Positions 9,730 to 20,326 of a stretch of 47,995 nt of DNA are shown here, piece by piece. The notes under the pieces are model-generated. The model was given only the letters and a program-made list of their open reading frames with translations. It was not told the origin of the DNA and did no database searches. Each line of letters opens with the position of its first letter. The stretch's first letter is position 1. The position numbers and the translations under genes are program-made. Source of the stretch: Arthrobacter sp. AK04 (GTDB lineage Bacteria > Actinomycetota > Actinomycetes > Actinomycetales > Micrococcaceae); NCBI RefSeq assembly GCF_021129155.1, contig NZ_JAJOMC010000035.1, forward strand, positions 1 through 47,995. Direction: 5' to 3'.

Positions 9730-10766
9730 TGGTGCCACCACCCTCCGCAGAACTGGCCTCCGCAGGGCCGGCTGTCGCCGAGGCGGCCCCGGCCGGGCCG
9801 GTCCGGGACGCAGCACCGCCCCCCGCCCCGCCCACGGCGATTGACCGCGGCATCACTGACTACCTGCAGCACATGGGCGTGGAGCGCGGACTGGCGGCCA
9901 ACACCCTGGCAGCCTACAAGCGGGATCTCGCCCGTTATGCCCGCTACCTGTCAGCGGCCGGCTGCGCCCGCCCTGAGGACATCACCCGCCACCACGTCAC
10001 GGGGTACGTCCGTGCGCTGACAGACGGGTCCGACGGCGGCTCCACCCTGGGCGTCAGGTCCGCCGCCAGGACCGTGGTAGCCGTCCGCGGCCTCCACAAG
10101 TTCTGGGCGCTGGAAGGCTTTACGCCCACTGACCCCGCCAGCGAAGTCCACCCGCCCATGCCTGGCAAGCGGCTGCCGAAGGCCATCAGCGTGGACGAAG
10201 TCACTCGGATCCTCGAAGCCGCAGGAACGGACACGGCAACGGGGTTGCGCGACCGGGCCCTCCTAGAATTCCTGTACTCCACCGGAGCGCGGATCAGCGA
10301 GGCCGTTGGCCTGGATGTTGACGACATCTCACTGGATGCTGGGGCGTCCGGCCCAGCCATCGTGCGGCTCTTCGGCAAGGGTTCCAAAGAGCGGCTGGTG
10401 CCCCTGGGCTCCTATGGTGCAAGGGCGCTCGAAGCCTACCTGGTGCGGGGCCGGCCCCTGCTGGCAGCCAAGGGAAAAGGTACCCCGGCACTGTTCCTCA
10501 ACGCCCGCGGCGGCCGGATCAGCCGGCAGAGCGCCTGGACCATCCTGAAGGCGGCGGCCGAAAAGGCAAACATCACCAAGGACGTCTCACCCCACACCCT
10601 CCGGCACTCCTTTGCCACCCACCTGCTCGAGGGCGGTGCCGACGTCCGCGTGGTCCAGGAGCTCCTGGGCCATGCCTCGGTGACCACCACGCAGGTGTAC
10701 ACGCTGGTCACGGCCGACACCTTGCGGGAGATCTATGCCGCCGCGCATCCACGGGCACTGGGCTGA
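9729..10766 (+). CDS. xerD: Tyrosine recombinase XerD
   Basis: Site-specific recombinase that resolves chromosome dimers at dif with its partner XerC. The 345-residue protein has the SAM-like N-terminal DNA-binding domain ([26 protein letters not shown]) and a complete catalytic set: Arg188 (ARISEAV), His289 and Arg292 (HTLRHSF), His315 (LLGHAS) and the nucleophile Tyr324 (TQVYTLV). The first 35 or so residues are an Ala/Pro-rich extension unusual for XerD, so the true start may lie downstream. The chromosomal position between NUDIX and segregation genes (as Rv1701) marks it as housekeeping XerD rather than a phage integrase. Confidence 0.93.
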   Translation: MVPPPSAELASAGPAVAEAAPAGPVRDAAPPPAPPTAIDRGITDYLQHMGVERGLAANTLAAYKRDLARYARYLSAAGCARPEDITRHHVTGYVRALTDGSDGGSTLGVRSAARTVVAVRGLHKFWALEGFTPTDPASEVHPPMPGKRLPKAISVDEVTRILEAAGTDTATGLRDRALLEFLYSTGARISEAVGLDVDDISLDAGASGPAIVRLFGKGSKERLVPLGSYGARALEAYLVRGRPLLAAKGKGTPALFLNARGGRISRQSAWTILKAAAEKANITKDVSPHTLRHSFATHLLEGGADVRVVQELLGHASVTTTQVYTLVTADTLREIYAAAHPRALG

Positions 10767-10768
10767 GC

Positions 10769-11248
10769 ATGGCTGCTGCGGTTGCCCTCTGCTTCCTGCT
10801 TCGGGAGTTTGACGGCGTCTCCCAGGTCCTGCTGGGGCTGAAGAAGACGGGCTTTGGGCGCGGAAAGATCGTTGGCATCGGAGGCCACGTGGAACCGGGC
10901 GAGAGCGACGCGGAAGCGGCAATCCGGGAGGTACGGGAGGAAGCCGACGTCGGGCTCCGGCACGAGGACCTCCGGGATGCCGGCATCATCCGGTTCGTGT
11001 TCCCGGCCAGGCCGGAGTGGGACATGCACACGCGGTTGTTCACAGCCGTCCGCTGGGAAGGTGAACCCACGGAAAGCGCCGAGATCGCACCGGAGTGGTT
11101 TGATACCGCAACCCTGCCTGTGGACCGGATGTGGCAGGACGCGGACCATTGGCTGCCGGTGGTGCTGGAAGGCGGGAAGGTGAACATCGTTGTGACCATG
11201 GACAACGACAACGAAGCCGTCGCCTCCTCCGAGAGCCTGCTGTTCTAG
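10769..11248 (+). CDS. MTH1-like NUDIX hydrolase (oxidised nucleotide sanitising)
   Basis: 159 residues. The protein resembles eukaryotic MTH1/NUDT1 more than classical MutT. It has LLGLKKTGFGRGKIVGIGGHVEPGESDAEAAIREVREEADV containing the NUDIX box, then DMHTRLFTAVRWEGEPTESAEIAPEWFDTATLPVDRMWQDADHWLPVVL. The GFGxGK, WF and MWxDxxxWxP signatures match those that bind oxidised purine bases in MTH1. The likely role is hydrolysis of 8-oxo-dGTP or 2-OH-dATP to prevent mutation. It begins 2 bases after xerD. The stop codon lies inside a 14-bp tandem repeat. Confidence in the subfamily is moderate. Confidence 0.85.
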   Translation: MAAAVALCFLLREFDGVSQVLLGLKKTGFGRGKIVGIGGHVEPGESDAEAAIREVREEADVGLRHEDLRDAGIIRFVFPARPEWDMHTRLFTAVRWEGEPTESAEIAPEWFDTATLPVDRMWQDADHWLPVVLEGGKVNIVVTMDNDNEAVASSESLLF

Positions 11249-11290
11249 GCCTTCTGTTCCAGGCCTGCTGTTCTAAGCCTTCAGGACCAG
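11235..11290. repeat. 14-bp tandem repeat, four copies, spanning a stop codon
   Basis: Four consecutive 14-mers are visible: GCCTGCTGTTCTAG, GCCTTCTGTTCCAG, GCCTGCTGTTCTAA and GCCTTCAGGACCAG. Copies 1 and 3 differ at one base, giving a higher-order 28-bp period. The first copy carries the last codons and TAG stop of the MTH1-like gene. Confidence 0.85.
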
Positions 11291-11310
11291 GACTCCAAAG
11301 AGGGAAGAAT

Positions 11311-11367
11311 GACGACGGCGCGGCCACCCTGGAAGGTGGCTGCGCCGCCGTGGCCCACTGGCCGTCG
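11311..11367. terminator. Nested hairpin between convergent genes
   Basis: An inner stem pairs GGCGCGGCCACC (11317-11328) with GGTGGCTGCGCC (11336-11347), with one mismatch. An outer stem pairs CGACGGC (11313-11319) with GCCGTCG (11361-11367). The two stems share GGC and would be alternatives or stack. There is no T-run. The position between converging genes suggests transcription termination in both directions. Confidence 0.65.
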
Positions 11368-11391
11368 TCGTGCTTTCCGCAGGGGCGGGGG

Positions 11392-12531
11392 TTACGCCAG
11401 GTGCCGTTCCTCCGGACCCACGTATTCGCTCAGCGGACGGATCAGCGAGTTCGAGTCCAGCTGCTCCATGATGTGCGCCGTCCAGCCCGTGATCCTGCTG
11501 GCGACGAACAGGGGAGTGAACGTCTCGGTGTCGAAGCCCATCAGGTGGTAGGTGGGTCCCGCCGGGTAGTCGAGGTTGGGCTTGATGGCCTTTGCCTCGT
11601 CCATGGCGGTCTCGAGCCCCTGGTACAGGCCCAGGAGTTCCGGCCGGCCGTAGTGCGCGATCATCTTGTCCAGGGCCGCCTTCATGGTAGGGACCCGGGA
11701 GTCGCCGTGCTTGTACACCCGGTGGCCAAAGCCCATCACCTTCTTCTTGTGGGCCAGGGCGTCCTCCATCCAGGCCTTGGCCCGCGCTGCCGCTTCTTCC
11801 AGCGATTCCTCCGGCCGGATGCCGATCTCGTCGAAGGTGTGCATAACGGCCTCGTTTGCGCCGCCGTGCAGCGGGCCCTTCAGGGCGCCGATGGCGCCCG
11901 TGACCGCTGAGTGAAGGTCCGAGAGCGTGGAGGTGATCACCCGCGCCGTGAAGGTTGAGGCGTTAAAGCTGTGTTCGGCGTAAAGGATCATGGAAACGTT
12001 GAAGGCCTCCACCACTTCGGGGACCTGTTCCTCACCGAAGGCCATCCACAGGAAGTTGGCCGAATAGCCAAGATCCTCACGCGGCTCAATGGCGGTTTGC
12101 CCGTGCCTGCGCCGCTGGTCATACGCCACCACCGCCGGCATCGCTGCGAACAGGTCCACGGCCTTTGCCATGTTGGCGTCCCGCGATGAATCCTCCGCCA
12201 GCGGATGCCTGGCACCCATGACCGAGGCCGCCGTCCGGCACACATCCATGGGATGGGAGCTGGTGGGAAGGGCATCGATCACCTGCTTGACCACCGGGTC
12301 CAGGGCGCGCCCGGCCCGCTCCCGGGCGGTGAACTCAGCCAGCTGCTCCGCGGTGGGCAGCTCCCCGTTCCAGAGCAGGTATGCGACTTCCTCAAAGCTG
12401 CACCGCGCCGCGAGCTCCTGGACCGGGTAGCCGCGGTACAGCAGCGAGTTGGTGTCCGGGTTGACCTTCGAAACGGACGTATAGTCCACTACGACCCCGG
12501 CGAGACCTTTTTTGATGTCCTGTTCAGCCAT
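11392..12531 (-). CDS. prpC: 2-methylcitrate synthase / citrate synthase
   Basis: 379 residues, the short citrate synthase type used for propionyl-CoA plus oxaloacetate to 2-methylcitrate. Catalytic His residues lie in GPLHGGANE and GFGHRVYKHGD. The third catalytic residue (Asp) is in LMGFDTETFTPLFVASRITGWTAHIMEQ. It is the last gene of gntR-prpD-prpB-prpC, 59 bases after prpB, and has its own GGGAG ribosome site. Context favours 2-methylcitrate synthase, although enzymes of this group often accept acetyl-CoA too. A separate housekeeping citrate synthase presumably lies elsewhere in the genome. Confidence 0.93.
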   Translation of the reverse strand: MAEQDIKKGLAGVVVDYTSVSKVNPDTNSLLYRGYPVQELAARCSFEEVAYLLWNGELPTAEQLAEFTARERAGRALDPVVKQVIDALPTSSHPMDVCRTAASVMGARHPLAEDSSRDANMAKAVDLFAAMPAVVAYDQRRRHGQTAIEPREDLGYSANFLWMAFGEEQVPEVVEAFNVSMILYAEHSFNASTFTARVITSTLSDLHSAVTGAIGALKGPLHGGANEAVMHTFDEIGIRPEESLEEAAARAKAWMEDALAHKKKVMGFGHRVYKHGDSRVPTMKAALDKMIAHYGRPELLGLYQGLETAMDEAKAIKPNLDYPAGPTYHLMGFDTETFTPLFVASRITGWTAHIMEQLDSNSLIRPLSEYVGPEERHLA

Positions 12532-12590
12532 GCTGAAACTCCCTTGTTCCTGTCGCCTTTCGGATGCCGGCCGCGGCCGGCGGTGGTCCT

Positions 12591-13496
12591 TTAGTGCTTC
12601 CCGGGGACCTGGAAATTGAAGACCCCGGTGTCAAAACGGTTGTATGCCTCGTAGTCAACGAGGTCGTACAGCCGCGCACGGGTCAGCATGCTGCCAACCT
12701 GCGCCTCCTGCGTTCCCTCAGCCTTGATCGAGTCCAGCGTACGCTCAGCAGCGCCCATGGCACTACGGAGCAGGGTGACCGGATAAATCACCATGTTCAC
12801 GCCCACTGCTGCCAGCTGGTCCACGGTGAAAAGGTCGCTCTTTCCGAACTCCGTCATGTTGGCAAGGATGGGCACATCCACGGCGTCGCGGATGGCCTGG
12901 AACTCGCTGAGGTCCTTCATGGCTTCCGGGAAAATCGCGTCGGCGCCCGCCTCCACGAGTGCCTTTGCCCTGTCCTGGGCGGCCGCCAGTCCGTCCGTGG
13001 CGCGGATGTCGGTGCGGGCCATGATGAGGAAGTTCGGGTCCCGGCGGGCATCCGCAGCCGCCCGGATGCGCTTGGTGGCCGTTTCCAGGTCCACCACGTT
13101 CTTGCCGTCCAGGTGGCCGCAGCGCTTGGGGTTGAACTGGTCCTCGATGTGCAGCCCGGCCAGGCCGGCGTTCTCGAGTTCCTGCACGGTGCGCGCAACG
13201 TTCATCGGCTCGCCGAACCCGGTGTCTGCGTCCACGATGGAAGGCAGGTCCGTCATGCGGGCAATCTGCCCGGCACGGGTGGCAACCTCGGTCAGCGTGG
13301 TGAGTCCAATGTCCGGGAGGCCGAGGTCGTTCGCAAGAACTGCTCCGGAGATGTAGACCCCCGCGAACCCCTTCTCCTCGATGAGCCGGGCCGAGAGCGG
13401 GTTGAAGGCGCCGGGGAACTGGGCGATGGTGCCCGAGGCGAGCAGTTCCCGGAACTGGAGCCGCTTCTGCTCCGGGGTGGTCTTCGAGTACAGCAC
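12591..13496 (-). CDS. prpB: 2-methylisocitrate lyase
   Basis: 301 residues of the isocitrate lyase/PEP mutase superfamily. It cleaves 2-methylisocitrate to pyruvate and succinate. The family motif is PKRCGHLDGK, the methylisocitrate lyase form of the KKCGH active-site loop with its Cys. The metal-binding stretch SIVDADTGFG precedes it. The start is GTG at 13496, overlapping the prpD stop by one base (TAGTG on the coding strand), so translation is probably coupled. Confidence 0.95.
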   Translation of the reverse strand: MLYSKTTPEQKRLQFRELLASGTIAQFPGAFNPLSARLIEEKGFAGVYISGAVLANDLGLPDIGLTTLTEVATRAGQIARMTDLPSIVDADTGFGEPMNVARTVQELENAGLAGLHIEDQFNPKRCGHLDGKNVVDLETATKRIRAAADARRDPNFLIMARTDIRATDGLAAAQDRAKALVEAGADAIFPEAMKDLSEFQAIRDAVDVPILANMTEFGKSDLFTVDQLAAVGVNMVIYPVTLLRSAMGAAERTLDSIKAEGTQEAQVGSMLTRARLYDLVDYEAYNRFDTGVFNFQVPGKH

Positions 13497-15016
13497 TAGA
13501 AGAGTCCCTTCGGCGCGGCGTTGAGGTCGATGACGCCTGGGGCGGCGGTGATGTTCAGCTGGTCCAGCTCACCGGCGGCGAGTTCCGGCAGGCGTTCGAC
13601 GGCGGCGAGGAACCTTTCAATCTCGGCCTCCTCCACGAGTCCGGCGGCGAGGGTGCGGAACTTGTTGATGTACTGCTCGCGGCCAAAGGGCCTGGCGCCG
13701 AGGGGGTGGGCATCGGCAACCGCGATGCTGTCCTTGAGGACCGTGCCGTCCGTCAGGGTGATCTCCACGGAACCGCCGAAGGCCTTCTCGGCAATGTCCA
13801 GGGAGTGGTAGCGGCGGGTCCACTCGGGGTCTTCCTCGGTGCTGACCTTCTGCCACAAATCAACGGTGTCCGGCCGTGCGGCGCGTTCGGGGGAGTAGGA
13901 GTCCACGTGGTGCCAGGACCCGTCCTGCAAAGCCACAGTAAAGATGTACGGGATGGAGTGGTCCAGCGTTTCCCGTGACGCAGTGGGGGAGTACTTCTGC
14001 GGATCGTTGGCGCCGGAGCCGATGACATAGTGCGTGTGGTGGCTGGTTTTGATCAGGACGGACTTCACGTTGGCCGGGTCGGTAGCCTCGGGGTGCTCAC
14101 GGTTCAGCTTCCGGGCAAGGTCGATCCACGCCTGGGCCTGGTACTCGGCGGAGTGTTCCTTGGTGTAGGTGTCCAGGATGGCCCGCTTTGCTTCCCCGGC
14201 CTCCGGCAGCGGCACCAGGTACGAGGCGTCCGGGCCGTCCAGCATCCAGGCGATGACGCCGTCCTCGCCTTCGTAGATGGGCACAGGGGAGGTCTGCCCG
14301 CGCATGGCACGGTCTGCGGCCTCAACGGCCATCTTTCCGGCGAAGGCAGGAGCGTGCGCCTTCCAGGTGGAGATCTCGCCCTTGCGCGACTGCCTGGTTG
14401 CCGTGGTGGTGTGCAGGGCCTGGCCGACGGACTGGAAGATGGTTTCGACGTCGAGCCCCAGCAGGGTGCCGATGCCCGCCGCTGCCGACGGGCCGAGGTG
14501 CGCCACGTGGTCGATCTTGTGCTTGTGCAGGCAGATGGCCTTGACCAGGTTCACCTGGATCTCATACCCGGTGGTGATGCCGCGGATGAGCTCCTGTCCG
14601 CTGGAACCTGTGTGCTGGGCAACGGCCAGGATGGGCGGGATGTTGTCGCCGGGATGTGAGTAGTCGGCGGCCAGGAAGGTGTCGTGGTAGTCCAGTTCGC
14701 GCACCGCCACCCCGTTGGCCCACGCCGCCCACTCGGGGGACACGCGCTCGCCGATCCCGAAGACCTTTGCCCCTTGCCCTCCGGTGCTGGGGCCGTGGGC
14801 CAGGGCCTGGGCGCGGGCAGCCACAATCGGCCCCCGGTTCAGGGACGCGATGGCCACGGACGCGTTGTCGATGACCCGGTTGATCACCATGTCGGCCACC
14901 TCGGGCGTTACCGGGACGGGATCGGTGGCCACCCTGGCAATCTTGTAGGCGAGCTGCTCCTCGCGGGGCAGGTTTTCCTCGCTCTTGTAGACCCGGACGT
15001 GGTGTTCCTTAACCAT
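13496..15016 (-). CDS. prpD: 2-methylcitrate dehydratase
   Basis: 506 residues of the MmgE/PrpD family, which dehydrates 2-methylcitrate in the methylcitrate cycle. I choose ATG 15016 ([16 protein letters not shown]) because AAGGAG lies just upstream; the frame is open further upstream but runs through the regulator gene. Family features include [12 protein letters not shown], the ELDYHDTF segment and the [18 protein letters not shown] segment. The start overlaps the end of the gntR gene by 8 bases, so the regulator and enzymes form one transcript. Confidence 0.94.
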   Translation of the reverse strand: MVKEHHVRVYKSEENLPREEQLAYKIARVATDPVPVTPEVADMVINRVIDNASVAIASLNRGPIVAARAQALAHGPSTGGQGAKVFGIGERVSPEWAAWANGVAVRELDYHDTFLAADYSHPGDNIPPILAVAQHTGSSGQELIRGITTGYEIQVNLVKAICLHKHKIDHVAHLGPSAAAGIGTLLGLDVETIFQSVGQALHTTTATRQSRKGEISTWKAHAPAFAGKMAVEAADRAMRGQTSPVPIYEGEDGVIAWMLDGPDASYLVPLPEAGEAKRAILDTYTKEHSAEYQAQAWIDLARKLNREHPEATDPANVKSVLIKTSHHTHYVIGSGANDPQKYSPTASRETLDHSIPYIFTVALQDGSWHHVDSYSPERAARPDTVDLWQKVSTEEDPEWTRRYHSLDIAEKAFGGSVEITLTDGTVLKDSIAVADAHPLGARPFGREQYINKFRTLAAGLVEEAEIERFLAAVERLPELAAGELDQLNITAAPGVIDLNAAPKGLF

Positions 15017-15668
15017 GGTGCTCCTTGTGGTGGGGTGTATGCGTGCTTTTGACGTGCGAAAGGCTTCGGTGCAGGTGGAGGATGGTGGCGGCCTCGGCCA
15101 GGCGGGGATTGCGGACGGCAATCGCTTCGGCGATCGCTGCGTGCTCGGCGGCAGCGGCCGTGAGCCGCTGGGCATCGTCGGCCGCCAGGCGGCGCACGCG
15201 CACCAGGTGCACCCGCAGGCCGCGCATGGCCTGTGCCAGGTAGGAGTTGGAGACGGCCGCATCGATGGCTGCGTCGAGGCGCCCGGCAAGATCGTAGTAG
15301 GCGTGCCGGCCGGGGTCGCTGCTGTCAATAAGGGCCGGAGCTTCAAGCAGCTCCTTGTGGAGCTGGAGGAAAACGCCGGGGTCCCCGCGTTCGGCTGCCA
15401 GCGCTGCGGCTTTGCATTCTAGGGTTTCGCGCAGCTCGAAGAGTTCGTCGATGTCATCGAGTGAAACGTCGGTGACGACGACGCCGCGGCTGCCTGCCGT
15501 CGTCGTGAGCCCTTCGGCGGTAAGCCGGCTCAGCGCCTCCCGCAGCGGAGTGCGTGAAACGCCAAGGCGTTCGGACTGCTCCACTTCAGCAAGCACCGTG
15601 CCCGGGAGGAGGCGCCACTCGGTGATGTCGTCGCGTAGCGCGGCGTAGGCCCTGTCACTGGCGCGCAT
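15009..15668 (-). CDS. GntR family (FCD) regulator of the prp locus
   Basis: 219 residues. The N-terminal winged helix (about 5-70) includes [48 protein letters not shown], the signature of the FadR subfamily. The C-terminal FCD ligand-binding domain is helical, with conserved Asp/His positions. As first gene of the prpDBC operon and divergent from prpE it is the obvious local regulator. The two TGTATACA sites in the divergent promoter are its likely operators. The ligand is probably a methylcitrate-cycle intermediate (inference). PrpR of enterobacteria is unrelated in sequence. Confidence 0.9.
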   Translation of the reverse strand: MRASDRAYAALRDDITEWRLLPGTVLAEVEQSERLGVSRTPLREALSRLTAEGLTTTAGSRGVVVTDVSLDDIDELFELRETLECKAAALAAERGDPGVFLQLHKELLEAPALIDSSDPGRHAYYDLAGRLDAAIDAAVSNSYLAQAMRGLRVHLVRVRRLAADDAQRLTAAAAEHAAIAEAIAVRNPRLAEAATILHLHRSLSHVKSTHTPHHKEHHG

Positions 15669-15698
15669 CGTTGCCTCCTTCGGTGTCGAACCCCCTCA

Positions 15699-15710
15699 GT
15701 GTATACAGAA
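15699..15710. promoter_or_regulatory. Candidate GntR operator 1
   Basis: GTGTATACAGAA containing the perfect palindrome TGTATACA (15700-15707), 31 bases upstream of the regulator start. An identical 12-mer lies exactly 62 bases to the right. Assignment to the adjacent GntR regulator is inference from position. Confidence 0.65.
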
Positions 15711-15760
15711 CCACCCCATATGCCAATGAAAACCTTGCTGGATGCACATCCAGGCAGTCT

Positions 15761-15772
15761 GTGTATACAGAA
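15761..15772. promoter_or_regulatory. Candidate GntR operator 2
   Basis: A second identical GTGTATACAGAA with palindrome TGTATACA (15762-15769), extended by CT before it to give CTGTGTATACAG. It lies about 70 bases before the prpE start. Two identical sites in the same orientation, 62 bp apart in a divergent promoter, fit coordinated control of both operons. Confidence 0.65.
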
Positions 15773-15841
15773 AGCCTTGTTTCGCCTTCGTGCTCCCCGC
15801 TAGCATGTCCCCTACACAACGTCGTGGATGGGAAGTGCTTC

Positions 15842-17740
<1,899 letters not shown>

Positions 17741-17777
17741 CAGCGGGCACTAGCGGCGGCTGGAGCCAGCAGCCGGG

Positions 17778-18491
17778 TCAGCGCCCGCTCCAGCGGTACT
17801 CGTTTTCCGGCCTGCCCGGTGTGCCGTAGCGGGCAGTCCTGGAGACCGTGCCGGCATCCGCCAGGTACTCGAGGTAGCGGCGCGCGGTGACACGGGACAT
17901 GCCCAGGGCGTCCATGACTTCCGTGGCGGACACGGCGACGCTGTGTTGCCTGACAAACTCCTGCACCGAGCCCAGCGTGGATGCGGAGAGGCCTTTGGGC
18001 AGGGGCAGTTCCGACGGCGCCCGCAGGCTTGCGAAGGCCTGGTCCACTTCGCTTTGGGATGCTCCGGCTTTTCCGGAGCCGGCGTCCGGGCCTGCGAGCT
18101 GCTGCCGGAACTGCCGGTAGCTTTCCAGCTTGTCGGCGAACGTGGCGAACGTAAACGGCTTGATCAGGTACTGCACCACCCCGATGGCCACGGCGCTCCG
18201 CACGATGGCCAGCTCCCGGACAGCGGTGATGGCAATGATGTCCGCCAGGATTCCCGCAGCCCGCATCCGCCGCGCAATGTCCAGGCCGTGGAGGTCCGGC
18301 AGGTTCATGTCCAGGAGGACCAGCTCCACCGGGTTGCCCGCCGCAGAGAGCTCACCGAGCAGCCGGAGTGCGGACTGGCCGTCCGGTGCGCTTCCGGCAA
18401 GCTCAAAGCCCGGCAGCCGCCCAATGTAGGCTGCGTGCGCCGCCGATGCGATGGCCTCGTCCTCAACAACGAGGACCCGGATGTTGCTCAC
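17778..18491 (-). CDS. Response regulator, CitB/DpiA type
   Basis: 237 residues. The receiver domain (about 1-125) has the acidic pair Glu10/Asp11, phosphoacceptor Asp61 in VLLDMNLPD, and the conserved Lys in YLIKPF. The C-terminal part has the helix-turn-helix typical of the CitB/DcuR family (SATEVMDALGMSRVTARRYLEYL). Such regulators activate transport and use of citrate or C4-dicarboxylates. It overlaps the sensor kinase gene by 4 bases (ATGA). The nearby divergent dctA is the likely target. I see no motif that separates citrate from malate/succinate specificity. Confidence 0.92.
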   Translation of the reverse strand: MSNIRVLVVEDEAIASAAHAAYIGRLPGFELAGSAPDGQSALRLLGELSAAGNPVELVLLDMNLPDLHGLDIARRMRAAGILADIIAITAVRELAIVRSAVAIGVVQYLIKPFTFATFADKLESYRQFRQQLAGPDAGSGKAGASQSEVDQAFASLRAPSELPLPKGLSASTLGSVQEFVRQHSVAVSATEVMDALGMSRVTARRYLEYLADAGTVSRTARYGTPGRPENEYRWSGR

Positions 18492-20122
18492 GGTGTGTGC
18501 TCCTTCTGCGGGGACGCTGCCGCGGGAAGGAATACTTCGAATTTCGCTCCGCGCCGTCCGTTAATGGTCAGGGTACCGCCCAGCCGCTGCACTGCCTGCC
18601 GGACCAGTGCCAGCCCGATGCCGCGGCCGCCGGGCCCGGAGGGCTTGGTGCTGAAGCCGTGCCGGAAGAGCCGATCCGCGGACTGGGCGTCGAGGGCGGC
18701 GCCGGAATCGTGGACGGCGATATCCAGTCCCTCCTCATCCGATTCCACGGTCAGCTCCACGCGCCGGGGCGGGGGACCGTCCGCAGCCGCATCGATGGCA
18801 TTGTCCAGCAGGTTTCCCAGGATTGTCACCAGGTCCTGCACGGCTACCCCCGCCACCGTACCGGAACCCAGCGTGGCAACGTCCAGCTGGACCCCGCGTT
18901 CGTGGGCTTCGGCCACCTTGCCCATGACCAGTGCGCCAAGGACGGGTTCATCAACGGAACTGACCATGTCATCGGTCAGCTGCTGGCTCAGTTCCAGGTC
19001 CCGGGTGGCAAAATCCAGGGCTTCCTGCGTCCGGCCCAGCTCCAGGAGCGAGACCATGGTGTGGAGCCTGTTGGCGTGCTCGTGGGTCTGGGCGCGGAGG
19101 GCTCCGGACAGGGTCCGCATGGTTTCCAGTTCGTTGCCCAGTGCCTCAATTTCGGTACGGTCGCGCAGCGTTGCCACCGTGCCGTAGACGGGTGTCCTGC
19201 CCCGGGTTCCCGGAGAGCCTGGCGCCCTTGCCGGTCCCTGGTTGACCACCAGCACACGGGAACCCGTAAGGATAATTTCGTCCTTGGCGGGCCGTCCGGA
19301 TTCGAACAGGTCCCGGAGTTCCTCCTCGAGCGGCAACTCCGCCAGCGACGGCGGCATGGTTGGGTCCTTGCTGCCGGCACCTTCGAGGCCCAGCAGTTCC
19401 CCCGCCTGGTCGTTGTACATCACCACGCGCCCCTTCGTGTCGATGAGGATCAGGCCTTCGCGCACCGAGTGCAGGACGGATTCGTAGTAGGCAAACAGCT
19501 GCGAGAGCTGCTCCGGCCCCCAGCCACGGGTCACGCGTCGGAGGTACCGGCCCAGGAACCAGGATGCCAGCGAACCTCCCACCAGCAGGGCGAGGCCAAT
19601 CGACAGCAGGGCGGGCAGGCGTCCGGCAAAGGCGACATCCACCGTACGGACCGTAACGCCCACTGCCACCAGCGCCTTCACTTCACCCGCCTGGTCCTTG
19701 ACGGGGACAATGGTCCGCACCGACGGGCCCAACGTCCCCGCCGTCACTTCGGTAAGCTGCCTGCCCTGCAGCGCAGCGTCGATGGAGCCGATGTACGGCC
19801 GGCCGATTTCCTCGTCCCGCGGATGCGTCCACCGCGTCCGGTCCGGAGCCATGATCGTGACGAAGTCGACGTCGGCCTCTGCCATGACGTCCCTGGCGTA
19901 GGGCTGGAGCGTCCCCGTCGGGTCCGGGCGGGAGGACGCGTCCAGCACCAGGGGGCTGACCGCGATGGCTGCGGCAATCCCCGCCATCCGGTGGCCGGCC
20001 TCGTCATAGGTACGGTCCCGGGCATCGACGAATGTCGCCGAACCGACGATGGCGATAAACACCACCACGATCAGCAGGTTCGCCACGAAAAGCCGGCGGG
20101 CGATGCTCCAGGGGTGGATCAT
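18488..20122 (-). CDS. Sensor histidine kinase, CitA/DcuS type
   Basis: 544 residues from ATG 20122, chosen for GGGAGG 6-7 bases upstream (the frame is open to 20215 without support). Two membrane segments at about 9-31 and 170-190 enclose an extracytoplasmic Cache/PAS-like sensor domain of about 135 residues. A cytoplasmic PAS domain follows (about 212-320, ILIDTKGRVVMYNDQAGELLG). The phosphoacceptor is His347 in LRAQTHEHANRLHTM, the form found in DcuS/CitA kinases. A HATPase domain ends the protein, with N, G1 (DSGAALD) and G2 (GPGGRGIGLALVRQA) boxes. It is probably a sensor of an external di- or tricarboxylate. Confidence 0.92.
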   Translation of the reverse strand: MIHPWSIARRLFVANLLIVVVFIAIVGSATFVDARDRTYDEAGHRMAGIAAAIAVSPLVLDASSRPDPTGTLQPYARDVMAEADVDFVTIMAPDRTRWTHPRDEEIGRPYIGSIDAALQGRQLTEVTAGTLGPSVRTIVPVKDQAGEVKALVAVGVTVRTVDVAFAGRLPALLSIGLALLVGGSLASWFLGRYLRRVTRGWGPEQLSQLFAYYESVLHSVREGLILIDTKGRVVMYNDQAGELLGLEGAGSKDPTMPPSLAELPLEEELRDLFESGRPAKDEIILTGSRVLVVNQGPARAPGSPGTRGRTPVYGTVATLRDRTEIEALGNELETMRTLSGALRAQTHEHANRLHTMVSLLELGRTQEALDFATRDLELSQQLTDDMVSSVDEPVLGALVMGKVAEAHERGVQLDVATLGSGTVAGVAVQDLVTILGNLLDNAIDAAADGPPPRRVELTVESDEEGLDIAVHDSGAALDAQSADRLFRHGFSTKPSGPGGRGIGLALVRQAVQRLGGTLTINGRRGAKFEVFLPAAASPQKEHTP

Positions 20123-20170
20123 GTGTACCTCCCGACGCCCTTTCCGGCTGCCATCCTTAGGAAATCCAGT

Positions 20171-20212
20171 GCGCCACGACCAATACGAACGGCGCCGCGA
20201 CCAATATGAACG
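20171..20212. promoter_or_regulatory. 21-bp tandem repeat, candidate response-regulator sites
   Basis: Two adjacent copies of GCGCCRCGACCAATAYGAACG at 20171-20191 and 20192-20212 differ at two positions. The 21-bp period equals two helical turns, placing both copies on the same DNA face as expected for a response-regulator dimer. They lie between the sensor kinase gene and dctA, 115-156 bases upstream of the dctA start. Confidence 0.65.
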
Positions 20213-20217
20213 CAACG

Positions 20218-20231
20218 GTGAGCTGGGTCAC
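20218..20231. promoter_or_regulatory. CRP/GlxR-like site upstream of dctA
   Basis: GTGAGCTGGGTCAC matches the GTGA-N6-TCAC core used by CRP and the actinobacterial GlxR. The outer T and A of the full consensus are absent. It follows 5 bases after the tandem repeats. Catabolite control of dctA is inferred. Confidence 0.5.
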
Positions 20232-20326
20232 GGCGTACCCAATGATGGATATCACACCGGAGGACGCGTTGAGCCCAGAGCATGTGCCGCAGCGTCTATC
20301 AGATTATCCATATAAGGAGACACATC

